From Chryseobacterium daecheongense (GTDB lineage Bacteria; Bacteroidota; Bacteroidia; Flavobacteriales; Weeksellaceae), in the NCBI RefSeq assembly GCF_003729955.1, contig NZ_RJTX01000002.1, positions 558,001-622,000 on the forward strand: a stretch of DNA of 64,000 nt, given 5' to 3'. The notes beneath the pieces are model-generated. The model saw only the letters and a program-made list of their open reading frames with translations. It searched no databases and was not told where the DNA came from. How positions within the stretch are numbered: position 1 is the first letter of the stretch; each line of letters opens with the position of its first letter. Shown here in pieces: positions 16,958 through 25,622 of this stretch. The position numbers were made by a program, and so were the translations under genes.

Positions 16958-17437
16958 TTATGTTTTTTGAGTTTTTGGACAATTAGCTATTATTCTTGCT
17001 GTACCGTATAATCCGATACAATACACAATATGAAACAAGGCTACTTTCAGGAGAATAACAGGCTGTCCGGTATATTCGGAAAATGCCACACCAAAATTTA
17101 GTATCGGCTGGATGATGAAAATACTGAACATGAATGTAGTCAGGCCTGTGATTAATGCGGTAGCAAAAGTAGGGCGATGCAGCCACTTCTGTCCATATAG
17201 CGCAATGGGTACAAAGGCGAATAGCATTCCAAGACAGTAATGCGCCGTCCAACCGAGATATAATGCTTTCCCCTCAAGTTCTTTTTGCGAGGATAGGCTT
17301 AAATGAGAAATTATCCATTGGCCTACAAGCAACAGTCCGTGAGAATGTACTCCAAAAACCTTTAGAATGATAGTCCAAATATCCGTTGAGAATGTTCCGA
17401 CAATTCCCGTAAGCAGTATTTTTCGTATTATTTTCAT
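16958..17437 (-). CDS. DUF2938 family membrane protein
   Basis: The 159-aa protein has four predicted membrane helices and the pattern of the DUF2938 family: TGIVGTFSTDIWTIIL at the N-terminus, LGWTAHYCLGMLFAF in the middle and QPVILLKVALFHIVYCIGLYG near the end. Its function is not known. It starts 78 bases downstream of the AraC gene and ends 12 bases before the MFS transporter. The four genes probably form one regulated unit. Confidence 0.75.
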   Translation of the reverse strand: MKIIRKILLTGIVGTFSTDIWTIILKVFGVHSHGLLLVGQWIISHLSLSSQKELEGKALYLGWTAHYCLGMLFAFVPIALYGQKWLHRPTFATALITGLTTFMFSIFIIQPILNFGVAFSEYTGQPVILLKVALFHIVYCIGLYGTARIIANCPKTQKT

Positions 17438-17515
17438 ACACCTTGCATGTTACAGCTGCAAAGGTATTATAGAGCTTTACCCAGATAATAGGACAAAAAT
17501 GAAGTTGAATGGGAC

Positions 17516-18382
17516 TTATTTAAAATTGTTTCTGAACGCTTCTGGAGAATAGCCTGTATGTTTTTTAAAGAAACGGATAAAATAAGAGACATCTTCATAT
17601 CCAAGATGCCATGAGATTTGGTTAATCTGATTGGTCGTGGCCAAAAGATAGCGTTTTGCTTCAAGCAAGATATGATCGTTAATGAGCTTTGAACATGTTT
17701 TGCCTAAAGTTGCTCTTGTGATGGAATTTAATTGGTAGGTAGTCATATTCATTTGATCAGCATACCAAAAAATCTGTTTATGATCAGAGATGTTATCGGC
17801 TATCAACTCCTTAAATTCTTCTAAACGTTTTAACTGATAAGATTTTTTTTCATCAGTTTGAGTTGTAATAAGATTATGTTTTTGTCTTAATAATTCTACA
17901 AAAAGCAATTGAAGATTTACTTGTATGGCATATTCATATCTATATTTTTTATCAGATATTTCTTTTTTTATTGTTGCCATTAAAGACAATATTTTTTCAA
18001 AAGATTCAGGGGCAGCTGAATAGTAGCTATTCTGACTGATTTCCTTCAGTATCTGATTTGTTGTGATATCATAATTCAGGTAAAATTCATCCGTAAACTG
18101 TAAAAGATAGCCTTTGCTATTTGAGCTAAGCATAAGTTCATGAACTTGCCCCGGATGTATCAGGTAAATACATCGATCAACCAACGGATAAGAAATAAAA
18201 TCAATAATGTGCTCGCCGGTACCGTTTTCTATAATGAGCAGGAAATAGAAACTGTGCCTGTGTAGTTCCTGCACCATATCTTTGCCAGCTAAAAGTTCAC
18301 GCAAATTCCAGATAATAAATTCTCCCGAAGTACCAGGCTCTTTTATCCTTGAATGAATATTTCTAACAGGTATTATTTGCAT
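17516..18382 (-). CDS. AraC-family transcriptional regulator
   Basis: A cupin-like sensing domain fills the N-terminal part (HRHSFYFLLIIENGTGEHIID and LIHPGQVHEL). Two helix-turn-helix motifs close the protein. The first is around YADQMNMTTYQLNSITRATLG, and the second is the conserved INQISWHLGYEDVSYFIRFFKKHTGYSP. Length (288 aa) is normal. It precedes the DUF2938-MFS-DUF2490 genes on the same strand and likely activates them in response to a small ligand. Confidence 0.9.
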   Translation of the reverse strand: MQIIPVRNIHSRIKEPGTSGEFIIWNLRELLAGKDMVQELHRHSFYFLLIIENGTGEHIIDFISYPLVDRCIYLIHPGQVHELMLSSNSKGYLLQFTDEFYLNYDITTNQILKEISQNSYYSAAPESFEKILSLMATIKKEISDKKYRYEYAIQVNLQLLFVELLRQKHNLITTQTDEKKSYQLKRLEEFKELIADNISDHKQIFWYADQMNMTTYQLNSITRATLGKTCSKLINDHILLEAKRYLLATTNQINQISWHLGYEDVSYFIRFFKKHTGYSPEAFRNNFK

Positions 18383-18708
18383 TATAGTAATAATATTCAG
18401 TATCTGTCTACAAAATTAATTAATATTTCGTTCCATTATACTATCTAATCATTCGTTGATTGCGATTAAATCATTTTAGATATAATGTTTTTCCAAATTG
18501 ATCTTCTCCCCAAGAAAACATCTGTATTTATTATCATATCATTGATACGGATATCCTTTTCCGATCCGCATGTAGAAAATATTTCAAAAGAGAATCACAA
18601 TGAGCCAGTTGGTAGCCGTTTAAAAATGAGTAGTTCCGTCTGAATAAAGACTTAGCCATTGTGATATAGTTGTCTGTAAAAAAATAACCATCAGAGAATA
18701 TTTGCTTT
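18383..18708. other. non-coding stretch at the left side of the conjugative element
   Basis: No convincing gene is seen in these 326 bases. A 9-base inverted repeat, ATCACAATG (18594-18602) and CATTGTGAT (18657-18665), encloses about 54 bases and could be part of an element end or a regulatory site. The left boundary of the mobile element must lie in or near this stretch, because chromosomal-type genes stop at 18382 and element genes begin at 18709. Confidence 0.4.
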
Positions 18709-18966
18709 TTAAATTGAACTTCTCATCTTATAGTCTAAAAGCCCGCCCTTGTCAGGGAATAGATCTTCGTTTAATTTCAAAAGTATGTCAGGTGATTCAA
18801 CAATAATGCCTGATATTTGCGTATACTTAAAATTTTGAGTAGTTAATTCTAGATTCTTGTTCGTAGCAAAGTGTATAAACTCAAGAATTATTTTTTCATT
18901 GTCTTTTAATGCTTTTTCTGCCTCTCTTTCAAGTTGTTTAATATAATTTTCTCTAAAATCAGACAT
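18709..18966 (-). CDS. small uncharacterised protein at the element's left end
   Basis: From ATG 18966 the frame encodes about 85 residues (an ATG three codons upstream is also possible). The N-terminal half is a charged helix (NYIKQLEREAEKALKDNEK) and the rest contains a DILLKLNEDLFPDKGG motif. There is no signal peptide or known domain. It is divergent from the excisionase-like gene. I do not recognise the family. Confidence 0.5.
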   Translation of the reverse strand: MSDFRENYIKQLEREAEKALKDNEKIILEFIHFATNKNLELTTQNFKYTQISGIIVESPDILLKLNEDLFPDKGGLLDYKMRSSI

Positions 18967-19134
18967 TTCACTCATAGTCGGTAGTCATTACTATTAAATA
19001 ATTTGTAAGTTACAATCCTGTGGGTTAAGGTTTCTATCAATCGATATTTTTTTTCATTACTATGAAAAAGTAGTGATTTTATATGATTTCTCTTGTTCAA
19101 TTTTACATCACCAGCAATCATAAAAATCACAGTT

Positions 19135-19416
19135 ATGAATATCGAAAGAACAGAATTTATAGCCTGGATGGAAAGAATCATGGAAAGATTTGACCTACTG
19201 AAAGAACAGATGCTTAAGAACCAATCCAGATTTATAGAAGTAGACGGAGAGCAGCTTCTGGATAACCAGGATGTTTTACAGCTTTTAAAAATAAGTTCCC
19301 GATCATTACAGCGGTACCGGACTGATAAGAAACTGCCTTACTATACTATCAGCGGAAAGCTGTATTATAAGCTTTCTGATGTCCATCAATTGATCCGGGA
19401 GTGTTTAAACTCTTGA
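19135..19416 (+). CDS. excisionase-like HTH DNA-binding protein
   Basis: From the ATG at 19135 the 93-aa product has a helical N-terminus and a C-terminal MerR/HTH_17-type motif: LLDNQDVLQLLKISSRSLQRYRTDKKLPYYTI followed by KLYYKLSDVHQLI. Proteins of this size and layout are standard at one end of Bacteroidetes conjugative elements, where they act as excision or transfer regulators. The reading frame extends 14 codons upstream, but those residues are not typical, so the internal ATG is preferred. Confidence 0.8.
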   Translation: MNIERTEFIAWMERIMERFDLLKEQMLKNQSRFIEVDGEQLLDNQDVLQLLKISSRSLQRYRTDKKLPYYTISGKLYYKLSDVHQLIRECLNS

Positions 19417-19514
19417 TAGTAGCAAGACATCCACCGCCAAATCATTCATCACCATTCCAATCTTTACGAGTCACTTAATTAAGCCTATACCTTCGTTCCA
19501 TTAAATAAAATACA

Positions 19515-20966
19515 ATGGAAGATGAATTGATAAATTCACAGGAATCTGGTGGACTCAAACCATCAACAGACACTTTGATAGTGCTGAACATTCATACCAA
19601 CCAGGTTGAAATGGTTAAAGGAATTGATCAGGATGGCAATCTGCAAAAGGTTCCTCCACAGGAAAAAAAGGATAATGAGCAGTTGATCAGGGTTGATAAA
19701 CACGGCGATCTATTCTCCAATTTCTTTTCCAACTTTTACCGGCAGCTTAAAAACCCCACGCATTTCAACTTTTTCAAAGTTTCAGAATATGATGCTGTCA
19801 ATACCGCCAAGGATCTTCAAAAATATGTTGATCAGGCATCCCCCGAAGAAAAAGAAAAGCTGAAAGACTACGAAGTTTTACCTCGACACAACAACAATCC
19901 AAAAAATCAATATACGATGGACAACAACACAGACAATCAGGAATATCGTTTTCAGCCAGAACAGATCGACTGGAAAACGATGGAAAAGTTCGGCCTTAAT
20001 CAGGAGAAGCTTGAAAAGATGAACGCTATGGATTCATTACTCAGAGGTTTTAAAACCAATACATTAATTCCCATCACCATAAACCTTGGAACGGCGGTCA
20101 GTAAGATGGATGTCAGGCTTTCCCTTCAGACAGGAGATACAGGGCAGGTTGCCGTTCATCTGCACGGTATTCGGAAAGAACCTAACCTCAATAATAAATT
20201 CCTGGGTCATCAGTTTAGTGATGAAGACAAAAAGAACCTGAAAGAAACCGGGAATATGGGCAGGGTAGTGGATCTGGTCAATCCTAAAACCGATGAAATC
20301 ATTCCATCAGTCATCAGCCGTGACCGTTTAACCAATGAACTGGTAGCTTACAGGGCGGAGTACATGAAAGTTCCAGATGAAATCAAAGGTATACAGCTCA
20401 ATGAACATCAAAAACAAATCTTACTGGAAGGAAAACCTTTATATCTTGAAGGCATGACCTCCAAAAAAGGTGAGCTTTTCGATGCCATCGTACAATTCAA
20501 TGCAGATAAGCGGTATGTGGAATTTCTGTTTGGCAATAACCAGGCACCGAAGCAAAGTCAACATCATCATTATAACCAACAGCAAACCCAGCATACGGAT
20601 CCAGAAGCACCTAAAGTATTCAGAGGAAAAGAACTGGACGATTCACAGTATGAAAAGTTCAAAGCCGGGCAAACCATTTATATTGACGGCCTTACGGATG
20701 CCAAAGGCAAAGCCTATCAGGGGTATATTACCTTCAACAAAGAAACCTCCAAAACCGAATTCTCCTTTACCCATCCTAATAAACTTAAAGAGGCAAAACC
20801 TACAGAGGATCACAACACCCAAACCGCGGTTAACACCCAGGGTAAAACCAATGAAGCTACTAAAAATGTGAAGGAGCCTTTAGAATCAAAACAGCAGCAG
20901 CCTGCCAATCAACAGCAGGAAGATCAGCAAAAAAAGGTTAGAAAACCAAGGGGGCTAAAACTATAA
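19515..20966 (+). CDS. DUF4099/DUF3945 domain protein of conjugative elements
   Basis: The 483-aa protein begins with the DUF4099-like segment that includes LIVLNIHTNQVEMVKGIDQ. It continues with IDWKTMEKFGLNQEKLEKM and two related DUF3945 repeats: IQLNEHQKQILLEGKPLYLEG and LDDSQYEKFKAGQTIYIDG, each followed by a strand-rich tail. The last 60 residues are Gln/Lys-rich and probably unstructured. It sits immediately upstream of topB, as is usual in Bacteroidetes conjugative elements. Its molecular role is not known; the basic tail suggests contact with DNA. Confidence 0.8.
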   Translation: MEDELINSQESGGLKPSTDTLIVLNIHTNQVEMVKGIDQDGNLQKVPPQEKKDNEQLIRVDKHGDLFSNFFSNFYRQLKNPTHFNFFKVSEYDAVNTAKDLQKYVDQASPEEKEKLKDYEVLPRHNNNPKNQYTMDNNTDNQEYRFQPEQIDWKTMEKFGLNQEKLEKMNAMDSLLRGFKTNTLIPITINLGTAVSKMDVRLSLQTGDTGQVAVHLHGIRKEPNLNNKFLGHQFSDEDKKNLKETGNMGRVVDLVNPKTDEIIPSVISRDRLTNELVAYRAEYMKVPDEIKGIQLNEHQKQILLEGKPLYLEGMTSKKGELFDAIVQFNADKRYVEFLFGNNQAPKQSQHHHYNQQQTQHTDPEAPKVFRGKELDDSQYEKFKAGQTIYIDGLTDAKGKAYQGYITFNKETSKTEFSFTHPNKLKEAKPTEDHNTQTAVNTQGKTNEATKNVKEPLESKQQQPANQQQEDQQKKVRKPRGLKL

Positions 20967-20986
20967 TCAATATTTAAATCCTTCAT

Positions 20987-23074
20987 ATGAAAGCAATCAT
21001 CGCAGAAAAACCGAGCGTCGCAAGAGAAATTGCACATTTGTTAGGAGCTCATGAAAAAAAAGACGGTTACTTGTCCGGTAACGGATATTGTGTCACCTGG
21101 GCATTGGGACATCTGATCGCATTGGGAATGCCGGAAGATTATGGTATAAAAGGCTTTAACAAAACCTCTTTGCCTATCTTTCCAGACCCTTTTATTCTGA
21201 CTCCTAAAAAACTAAAGAAAGCAAACGGCTATGAGCCTGATCCTTCCGCTTTAAAACAACTCAACACCATAAAACAAGTCATCAATCAATGCAGCAGTAT
21301 TATTGTCGCCACAGATGCTGGAAGGGAAGGAGAGCTGATCTTCCGCTATATCTATCACTACCTACAATGCAACAAACCTTTTGAGAGACTATGGATAAGC
21401 TCCCTTACCGAAAAGGCAATACAGGAAGGTTTTACGAATCTTCAGCCAGGCGATGCTTTTGACGGTTTGTACGAAGCTGCTAAAGCCAGAAGCGAAGCGG
21501 ACTGGCTGGTAGGAATCAACGCTACCCAGGCATTAACCATCGCCGGAAACCAAGATGTTTATTCATTAGGCAGAGTGCAAACACCAACCCTTGCTTTAAT
21601 CTGTCAACGGTTTCTTCATCATCAAAACTTCAACAAGCAAAAGTACTTTCAAATCCAGCTGAGCCATAGAAAAGAATATACAGACTTCACCAGCCTTTCA
21701 CAGCTGCAGTGGGAAGAAAAGAAGCAAGCAGAACAAATCCAAAAATTCATAGAGCGGGAGGGAAGAGGTGTCGTAGAGGATGTATCCATTCAAACAGTGC
21801 AGGAACAATCTCCGTTACTTTTCGATCTCACGGAATTACAGAAAGAAGCCAACAGAAAGCTTGGCCTTTCTGCCGATGAGGTTTTACAGATTGCCCAAAG
21901 CTTGTATGAAAAGAAATTTATTACCTATCCCAGAACCGGCAGCAAGTATATTCCTGAAGATTTATGGCCTGAAATTTCTGAGCTGGTCAGAATCCTTAAT
22001 ACATCCGACCCATTCAAAACTGCCATAACCCATTTAAAATTTGGAAACTTCAACAAGCGGATCGTCAATGATGTAAAAGTTACCGACCATCACGGATTAC
22101 TCATAACAACCAAAACACCTTCTGCACTTAGTACTACCGAAAAAGCCATTTATGAGATGATTGCTTACCGCTTATTGGAATCCCTATCCCATGCCTGTAC
22201 AAAGCAAGTCAGTCACATCACCATCAAAGTTCATCATTATGAATTCCAAATCAAGGGATCAAAAATACTCAGCAAAGGCTGGCGAGCGATAAAAGGAATC
22301 CTTTCTGACAATGAAAATACCAATAATGGTGACGAAGTCCTTACTGAACTTCCGGAACTCAAAATCGGCGATGAACTGAAGATCACAAAAACCGACCTAT
22401 TGGAAAAAACTACACAACCTCCCAATCTTTATACAGAAGCTGATCTCTTATCAGCGATGGAAAACGCAGGCAGATCTATTGAAAACAAAGAAGAACAGAA
22501 AGCGCTATCCAATATCGGCATCGGAACCCCAGCCACCAGAGCTTCCATTATTGAAACCCTGCTCAGCAGAAACTATATCATCAGAAAAAATAAAATCCTG
22601 CATCCCACCGATAAAGGTTTACAGGTCTATAACCTTGTCAAAGACCAGAAAATTGCTAACGTCCAAATGACCGCAGAGTGGGAAATAGCACTGGATAGAA
22701 TTGAAAAAGGTGAACTCAACAAAGACCAATTCATCAACGACATCCAACACTACACAGCAGAAATCACCAGCGAACTTTTATCACTCCATATTCCTCAAGA
22801 AAATATTCCACAACTCAACTGCCCCAAATGCCAACAGCATACTCTTATTATCAAAGACAAAATCGTAAAATGCCCGGATGAACAATGCAGTTGGATTCTC
22901 TTTAGAACTATCTGTGGAATACAGCTAACTATTAAAGATCTTACTTTATTATTAACTCAAAATAAAACATCACTCGTCAAGAACATGAAAAGTAAAAACG
23001 GGAAGAAGTTTGATGCTTTTATAGTTCTTAAAGAAGATTTTAGTACATCATTTGAATTTGGAATCAGAAATTAA
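20987..23074 (+). CDS. topB: type IA DNA topoisomerase III
   Basis: The protein relaxes or decatenates DNA by passing single strands. It has the Toprim domain (AEKPSVAREIAHLLG at the start and ATDAGREGELIFRY with the acidic metal site), the catalytic tyrosine in FITYPRTGSKYIPED and a C-terminal zinc-finger-like pair (CPKCQQH and CPDEQCSW). Length (695 aa) is full. Such topB copies are part of Bacteroidetes conjugative elements rather than the core genome. It follows the DUF3945 gene by 20 bases. Confidence 0.93.
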   Translation: MKAIIAEKPSVAREIAHLLGAHEKKDGYLSGNGYCVTWALGHLIALGMPEDYGIKGFNKTSLPIFPDPFILTPKKLKKANGYEPDPSALKQLNTIKQVINQCSSIIVATDAGREGELIFRYIYHYLQCNKPFERLWISSLTEKAIQEGFTNLQPGDAFDGLYEAAKARSEADWLVGINATQALTIAGNQDVYSLGRVQTPTLALICQRFLHHQNFNKQKYFQIQLSHRKEYTDFTSLSQLQWEEKKQAEQIQKFIEREGRGVVEDVSIQTVQEQSPLLFDLTELQKEANRKLGLSADEVLQIAQSLYEKKFITYPRTGSKYIPEDLWPEISELVRILNTSDPFKTAITHLKFGNFNKRIVNDVKVTDHHGLLITTKTPSALSTTEKAIYEMIAYRLLESLSHACTKQVSHITIKVHHYEFQIKGSKILSKGWRAIKGILSDNENTNNGDEVLTELPELKIGDELKITKTDLLEKTTQPPNLYTEADLLSAMENAGRSIENKEEQKALSNIGIGTPATRASIIETLLSRNYIIRKNKILHPTDKGLQVYNLVKDQKIANVQMTAEWEIALDRIEKGELNKDQFINDIQHYTAEITSELLSLHIPQENIPQLNCPKCQQHTLIIKDKIVKCPDEQCSWILFRTICGIQLTIKDLTLLLTQNKTSLVKNMKSKNGKKFDAFIVLKEDFSTSFEFGIRN

Positions 23075-23096
23075 TTTCAAAAAAATAATATAGTAA

Positions 23097-23120
23097 AGAA
23101 GCAGCCGATGAGCTGCTTCT
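23097..23120. terminator. hairpin downstream of topB
   Basis: AGAAGCAGC and GCTGCTTCT form a perfect 9-base stem around CGATGA, 23 bases after the topB stop, followed by ACATTTTACTTTTT. It can serve topB and, on the other strand, the small gene ending at 23143. Confidence 0.6.
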
Positions 23121-23142
23121 ACATTTTACTTTTTATCCAAGT

Positions 23143-23283
23143 CTAATCCCCTTTTTCGTGTTCGTGAGGTTTTAGCTTTGGATGTTTCGGTTGATTGGGG
23201 GGTGTTACCCTTCTTCTTCTGTCAGGTTCTCCATCCGGTTTTTTAGGCTTAGGGCCTGGCTTGATTGCTTCGATTGTATTCAT
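23143..23283 (-). CDS. small proline/lysine-rich protein (46 aa)
   Basis: An ATG at 23283 opens a 46-codon frame. The product begins MNTIEAIKPGPKPKKPDGEP, continues with an arginine run and PPNQPKHPKLKPHEHEKGD, and is very basic and proline-rich. Small Pro-rich proteins of this kind are seen in Flavobacteriia, but I know no function. The codon use looks coding rather than random. It lies alone between topB and the lipoprotein gene. Confidence 0.45.
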   Translation of the reverse strand: MNTIEAIKPGPKPKKPDGEPDRRRRVTPPNQPKHPKLKPHEHEKGD

Positions 23284-23428
23284 AGTACAATAAAGATTAA
23301 TTAATAATTATTTTGATATTAAAACAGATTAATACCAGATCAAAAGTAAATTTTTGGTCATCATTTTCATTACGGAAATCCGTAATCATTGCTTTCTGAA
23401 AGGATTGACAAAACAATTTTGATTGCAA

Positions 23429-23836
23429 CTATCTCCTTCTCGGTGCACTCCTTGTATGAGGTCGCACATAAGTTCCATCTTTTCGCGTATAACCTTTAAC
23501 ATGTACTGAACCACCTGAATTTGATTGAGAACTGTAACTAGAGGATGATCTTATTGGTGAAGAAGAATACGATGAGGTTTTAGAATAACCGCTATAAGCT
23601 GTGTAGCTGGGTTTATAGGCCCACCCGTAATAATTTTCCCATTTAAGTTTGCTGTAATTTTTCTTACCAGCTTTTGAAGACAAGAAAACTTCCGTATCTT
23701 TAGGAATAATGGTAACTGATCTACTGCTGTCACTGCTGTAGTAAAGAGGTGTATCTTCCTGTAGTCTAACAGTGTAATAGTTTGTACATGAAATAACGGA
23801 GAGAAGTAATACCAGATAAAGTAACGATTTTTTCAT
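23429..23836 (-). CDS. lipoprotein with SH3-like and basic C-terminal motif
   Basis: The signal peptide ends in the lipobox LLSVISC with Cys17. A short SH3-like segment follows (TPLYYSSDSSRSVTIIPKDTEV and NYYGWAYKPSY), then a serine-rich linker. The C-terminus is VKGYTRKDGTYVRPHTRS, a recurrent tail in small Bacteroidetes and phage proteins that may bind nucleic acid or cell-wall material. The protein has 135 aa. It marks the start of the accessory stretch after topB. Function is unknown. Confidence 0.65.
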   Translation of the reverse strand: MKKSLLYLVLLLSVISCTNYYTVRLQEDTPLYYSSDSSRSVTIIPKDTEVFLSSKAGKKNYSKLKWENYYGWAYKPSYTAYSGYSKTSSYSSSPIRSSSSYSSQSNSGGSVHVKGYTRKDGTYVRPHTRSAPRRR

Positions 23837-24021
23837 TGTAGTTAATTTTATGTCTACAAATCTAAATGAACTTTAAAGGAACTAATTACGGTTTTCCGTA
23901 GTCTCAAAAATTTAACGTTAGTAATGTTTAAAACCTTGATTAACGAATAAAAAAAAATTAAAACTATAGTAGACTCACTAAATAATTGCTACCTTACATT
24001 ATCTTTTAAAGATTAAAACTA

Positions 24022-25494
24022 ATGGCAATTGAAAAATCTACGGGTTATACTGAAACAGAAAGGATATTAGCAAAACTATGTGATGCTACTTTCTTAAAAC
24101 TATGGTCTTATCCAAATCCTTATAAAGAAGATACAAAGGAATTGTGCGATTTAATGGCTGTCTTTGACAATAAGATTTTTTTATTTTTTGATCGTGAAAG
24201 CAGGAAATTCGATAATTTAAAAGGAGATATTAATGTGCAATGGAAACGCTGGTACAAAAATGTAATTGAGAACCAAATAAGAACAGCGGAAGGAGCAAGA
24301 AGATATGTACTTGAAAATCCCGATAAAATATATTTGGACAGTAAAAAAACAATACCTTTTCCTATACTCATACCTCATGACAATCTAACTATATATAGTA
24401 TTATTATTGCTCATGGAGCAGCGGAAGCTTGTTTGCGACATTCCCCCGAAAATATTAACGGAAGTCTTGCTGTAACTTACAGTAAAATGGAAAAATTAGG
24501 GCTTGATATTCCTTTTCTCGTGGAGCTTGATAGTAATAAACCTATTCATATTTTTGATACCTTTAATTTAGAAATCATTCTTAAAGAATTAGATACTGTA
24601 TACGATTTTTCTGAATATCTTTCAGAGAAAGAGAAGGCTTTAAAACACTATGATAGTATTATTTATTGCGGAGAAGAAGACCTGTTAGCTAATTACTTTC
24701 AAAACTTTGATTCGGTAAAGCAAAAACATTTTGTTGGAGTAACAGATGAAAAAGCAACCAGTATTATGATTTCCGAAGGTGCATGGAACTCCTTTGAAAA
24801 TTCAGCTTTGTACAAAAGGAGAAAAGAAGCAAATAAAACATCTGAGCTGTGGGATAATCTACTTCAATATACTACTCAAAATGCCTTAGATCAAACTCTT
24901 AAAGGAAATAGTAACATCTTTAAAGGTGAAAGCGCCATTTGTGAAATGGCCAAAGAGCCTAGATTTTTTAGAAGAACGTTGTCTGATCTTATGACACGAG
25001 CTATAGAGGGATTTCCTGGAGATGGGACAACGCTTATGCGTAATTTATCTATTATGCCATCCTTTTATAAAAATACAGTTTATGTCTTTTTACAATTACA
25101 CGATCCCAGAAATAAGGATTACGATAATGAATATAGACCTAAAAGACAAGCGCTGCTTGAAATCGCCTGTGGTGTTACAAAAAACAAATTTCCTAAATAT
25201 GAAAAAATAATAGGGATTGCTATCGACGCTCCTAAATTTACTCAAACCAATTCTGAGGATTTCATTCTACTTAACGCAACGGATTGGTCCGAAGACGATA
25301 TTTTGTATTATTCGGACGCAAATAAAAACATTAATTTCTTAGAAACTAAAAAAATGGTTCGGGAAACATTAACTGTTAGGGATTTTCCAATTAACAATAA
25401 TTTGAGTCGTCATAAAAAAATTGGTAGAAATGACCAATGTCCTTGCGGCTCTGGAAAAAAGTATAAGAAATGCTGTATTGGTCTCAAGAAGTAA
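24022..25494 (+). CDS. SEC-C motif protein with possible N-terminal nuclease-like domain
   Basis: The last 20 residues hold a SEC-C zinc motif (GRNDQCPCGSGKKYKKCC), which binds Zn and often nucleic acid. The N-terminal part has KELCDLMAVFDNKIFLFFDRE (from about 39), with acidic residues before a hydrophobic strand as in restriction-type (PD-(D/E)xK/NERD-like) nucleases, then WKRWYKNVIENQI. The nuclease reading is an inference because the catalytic lysine is not obvious. The 490-aa protein lies in the defence island on the strand opposite to its neighbours. It is sometimes mislabelled SecA because of the motif. Confidence 0.5.
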   Translation: MAIEKSTGYTETERILAKLCDATFLKLWSYPNPYKEDTKELCDLMAVFDNKIFLFFDRESRKFDNLKGDINVQWKRWYKNVIENQIRTAEGARRYVLENPDKIYLDSKKTIPFPILIPHDNLTIYSIIIAHGAAEACLRHSPENINGSLAVTYSKMEKLGLDIPFLVELDSNKPIHIFDTFNLEIILKELDTVYDFSEYLSEKEKALKHYDSIIYCGEEDLLANYFQNFDSVKQKHFVGVTDEKATSIMISEGAWNSFENSALYKRRKEANKTSELWDNLLQYTTQNALDQTLKGNSNIFKGESAICEMAKEPRFFRRTLSDLMTRAIEGFPGDGTTLMRNLSIMPSFYKNTVYVFLQLHDPRNKDYDNEYRPKRQALLEIACGVTKNKFPKYEKIIGIAIDAPKFTQTNSEDFILLNATDWSEDDILYYSDANKNINFLETKKMVRETLTVRDFPINNNLSRHKKIGRNDQCPCGSGKKYKKCCIGLKK

Positions 25495-25622
25495 TATAGT
25501 TGGTCTATTCATTGGTACAGAGATGTTTTTATTAAATACTTATCTATCTGTGTCGTTAAGCATTATATAATTTTATCTTCCAAAAAAGAAACCGATTTGC
25601 AACTTTTATGAGGGGTTTATTA

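Noticed and set aside
18383..19134. Insertion sequence at the left end of the element
   Set aside because: No transposase motif and only one 9-bp inverted repeat, with no target duplication.
18972..19181. 69-aa minus-strand frame
   Set aside because: It overlaps the start of the excisionase-like gene and the promoter between the two divergent genes, and has no recognisable content.
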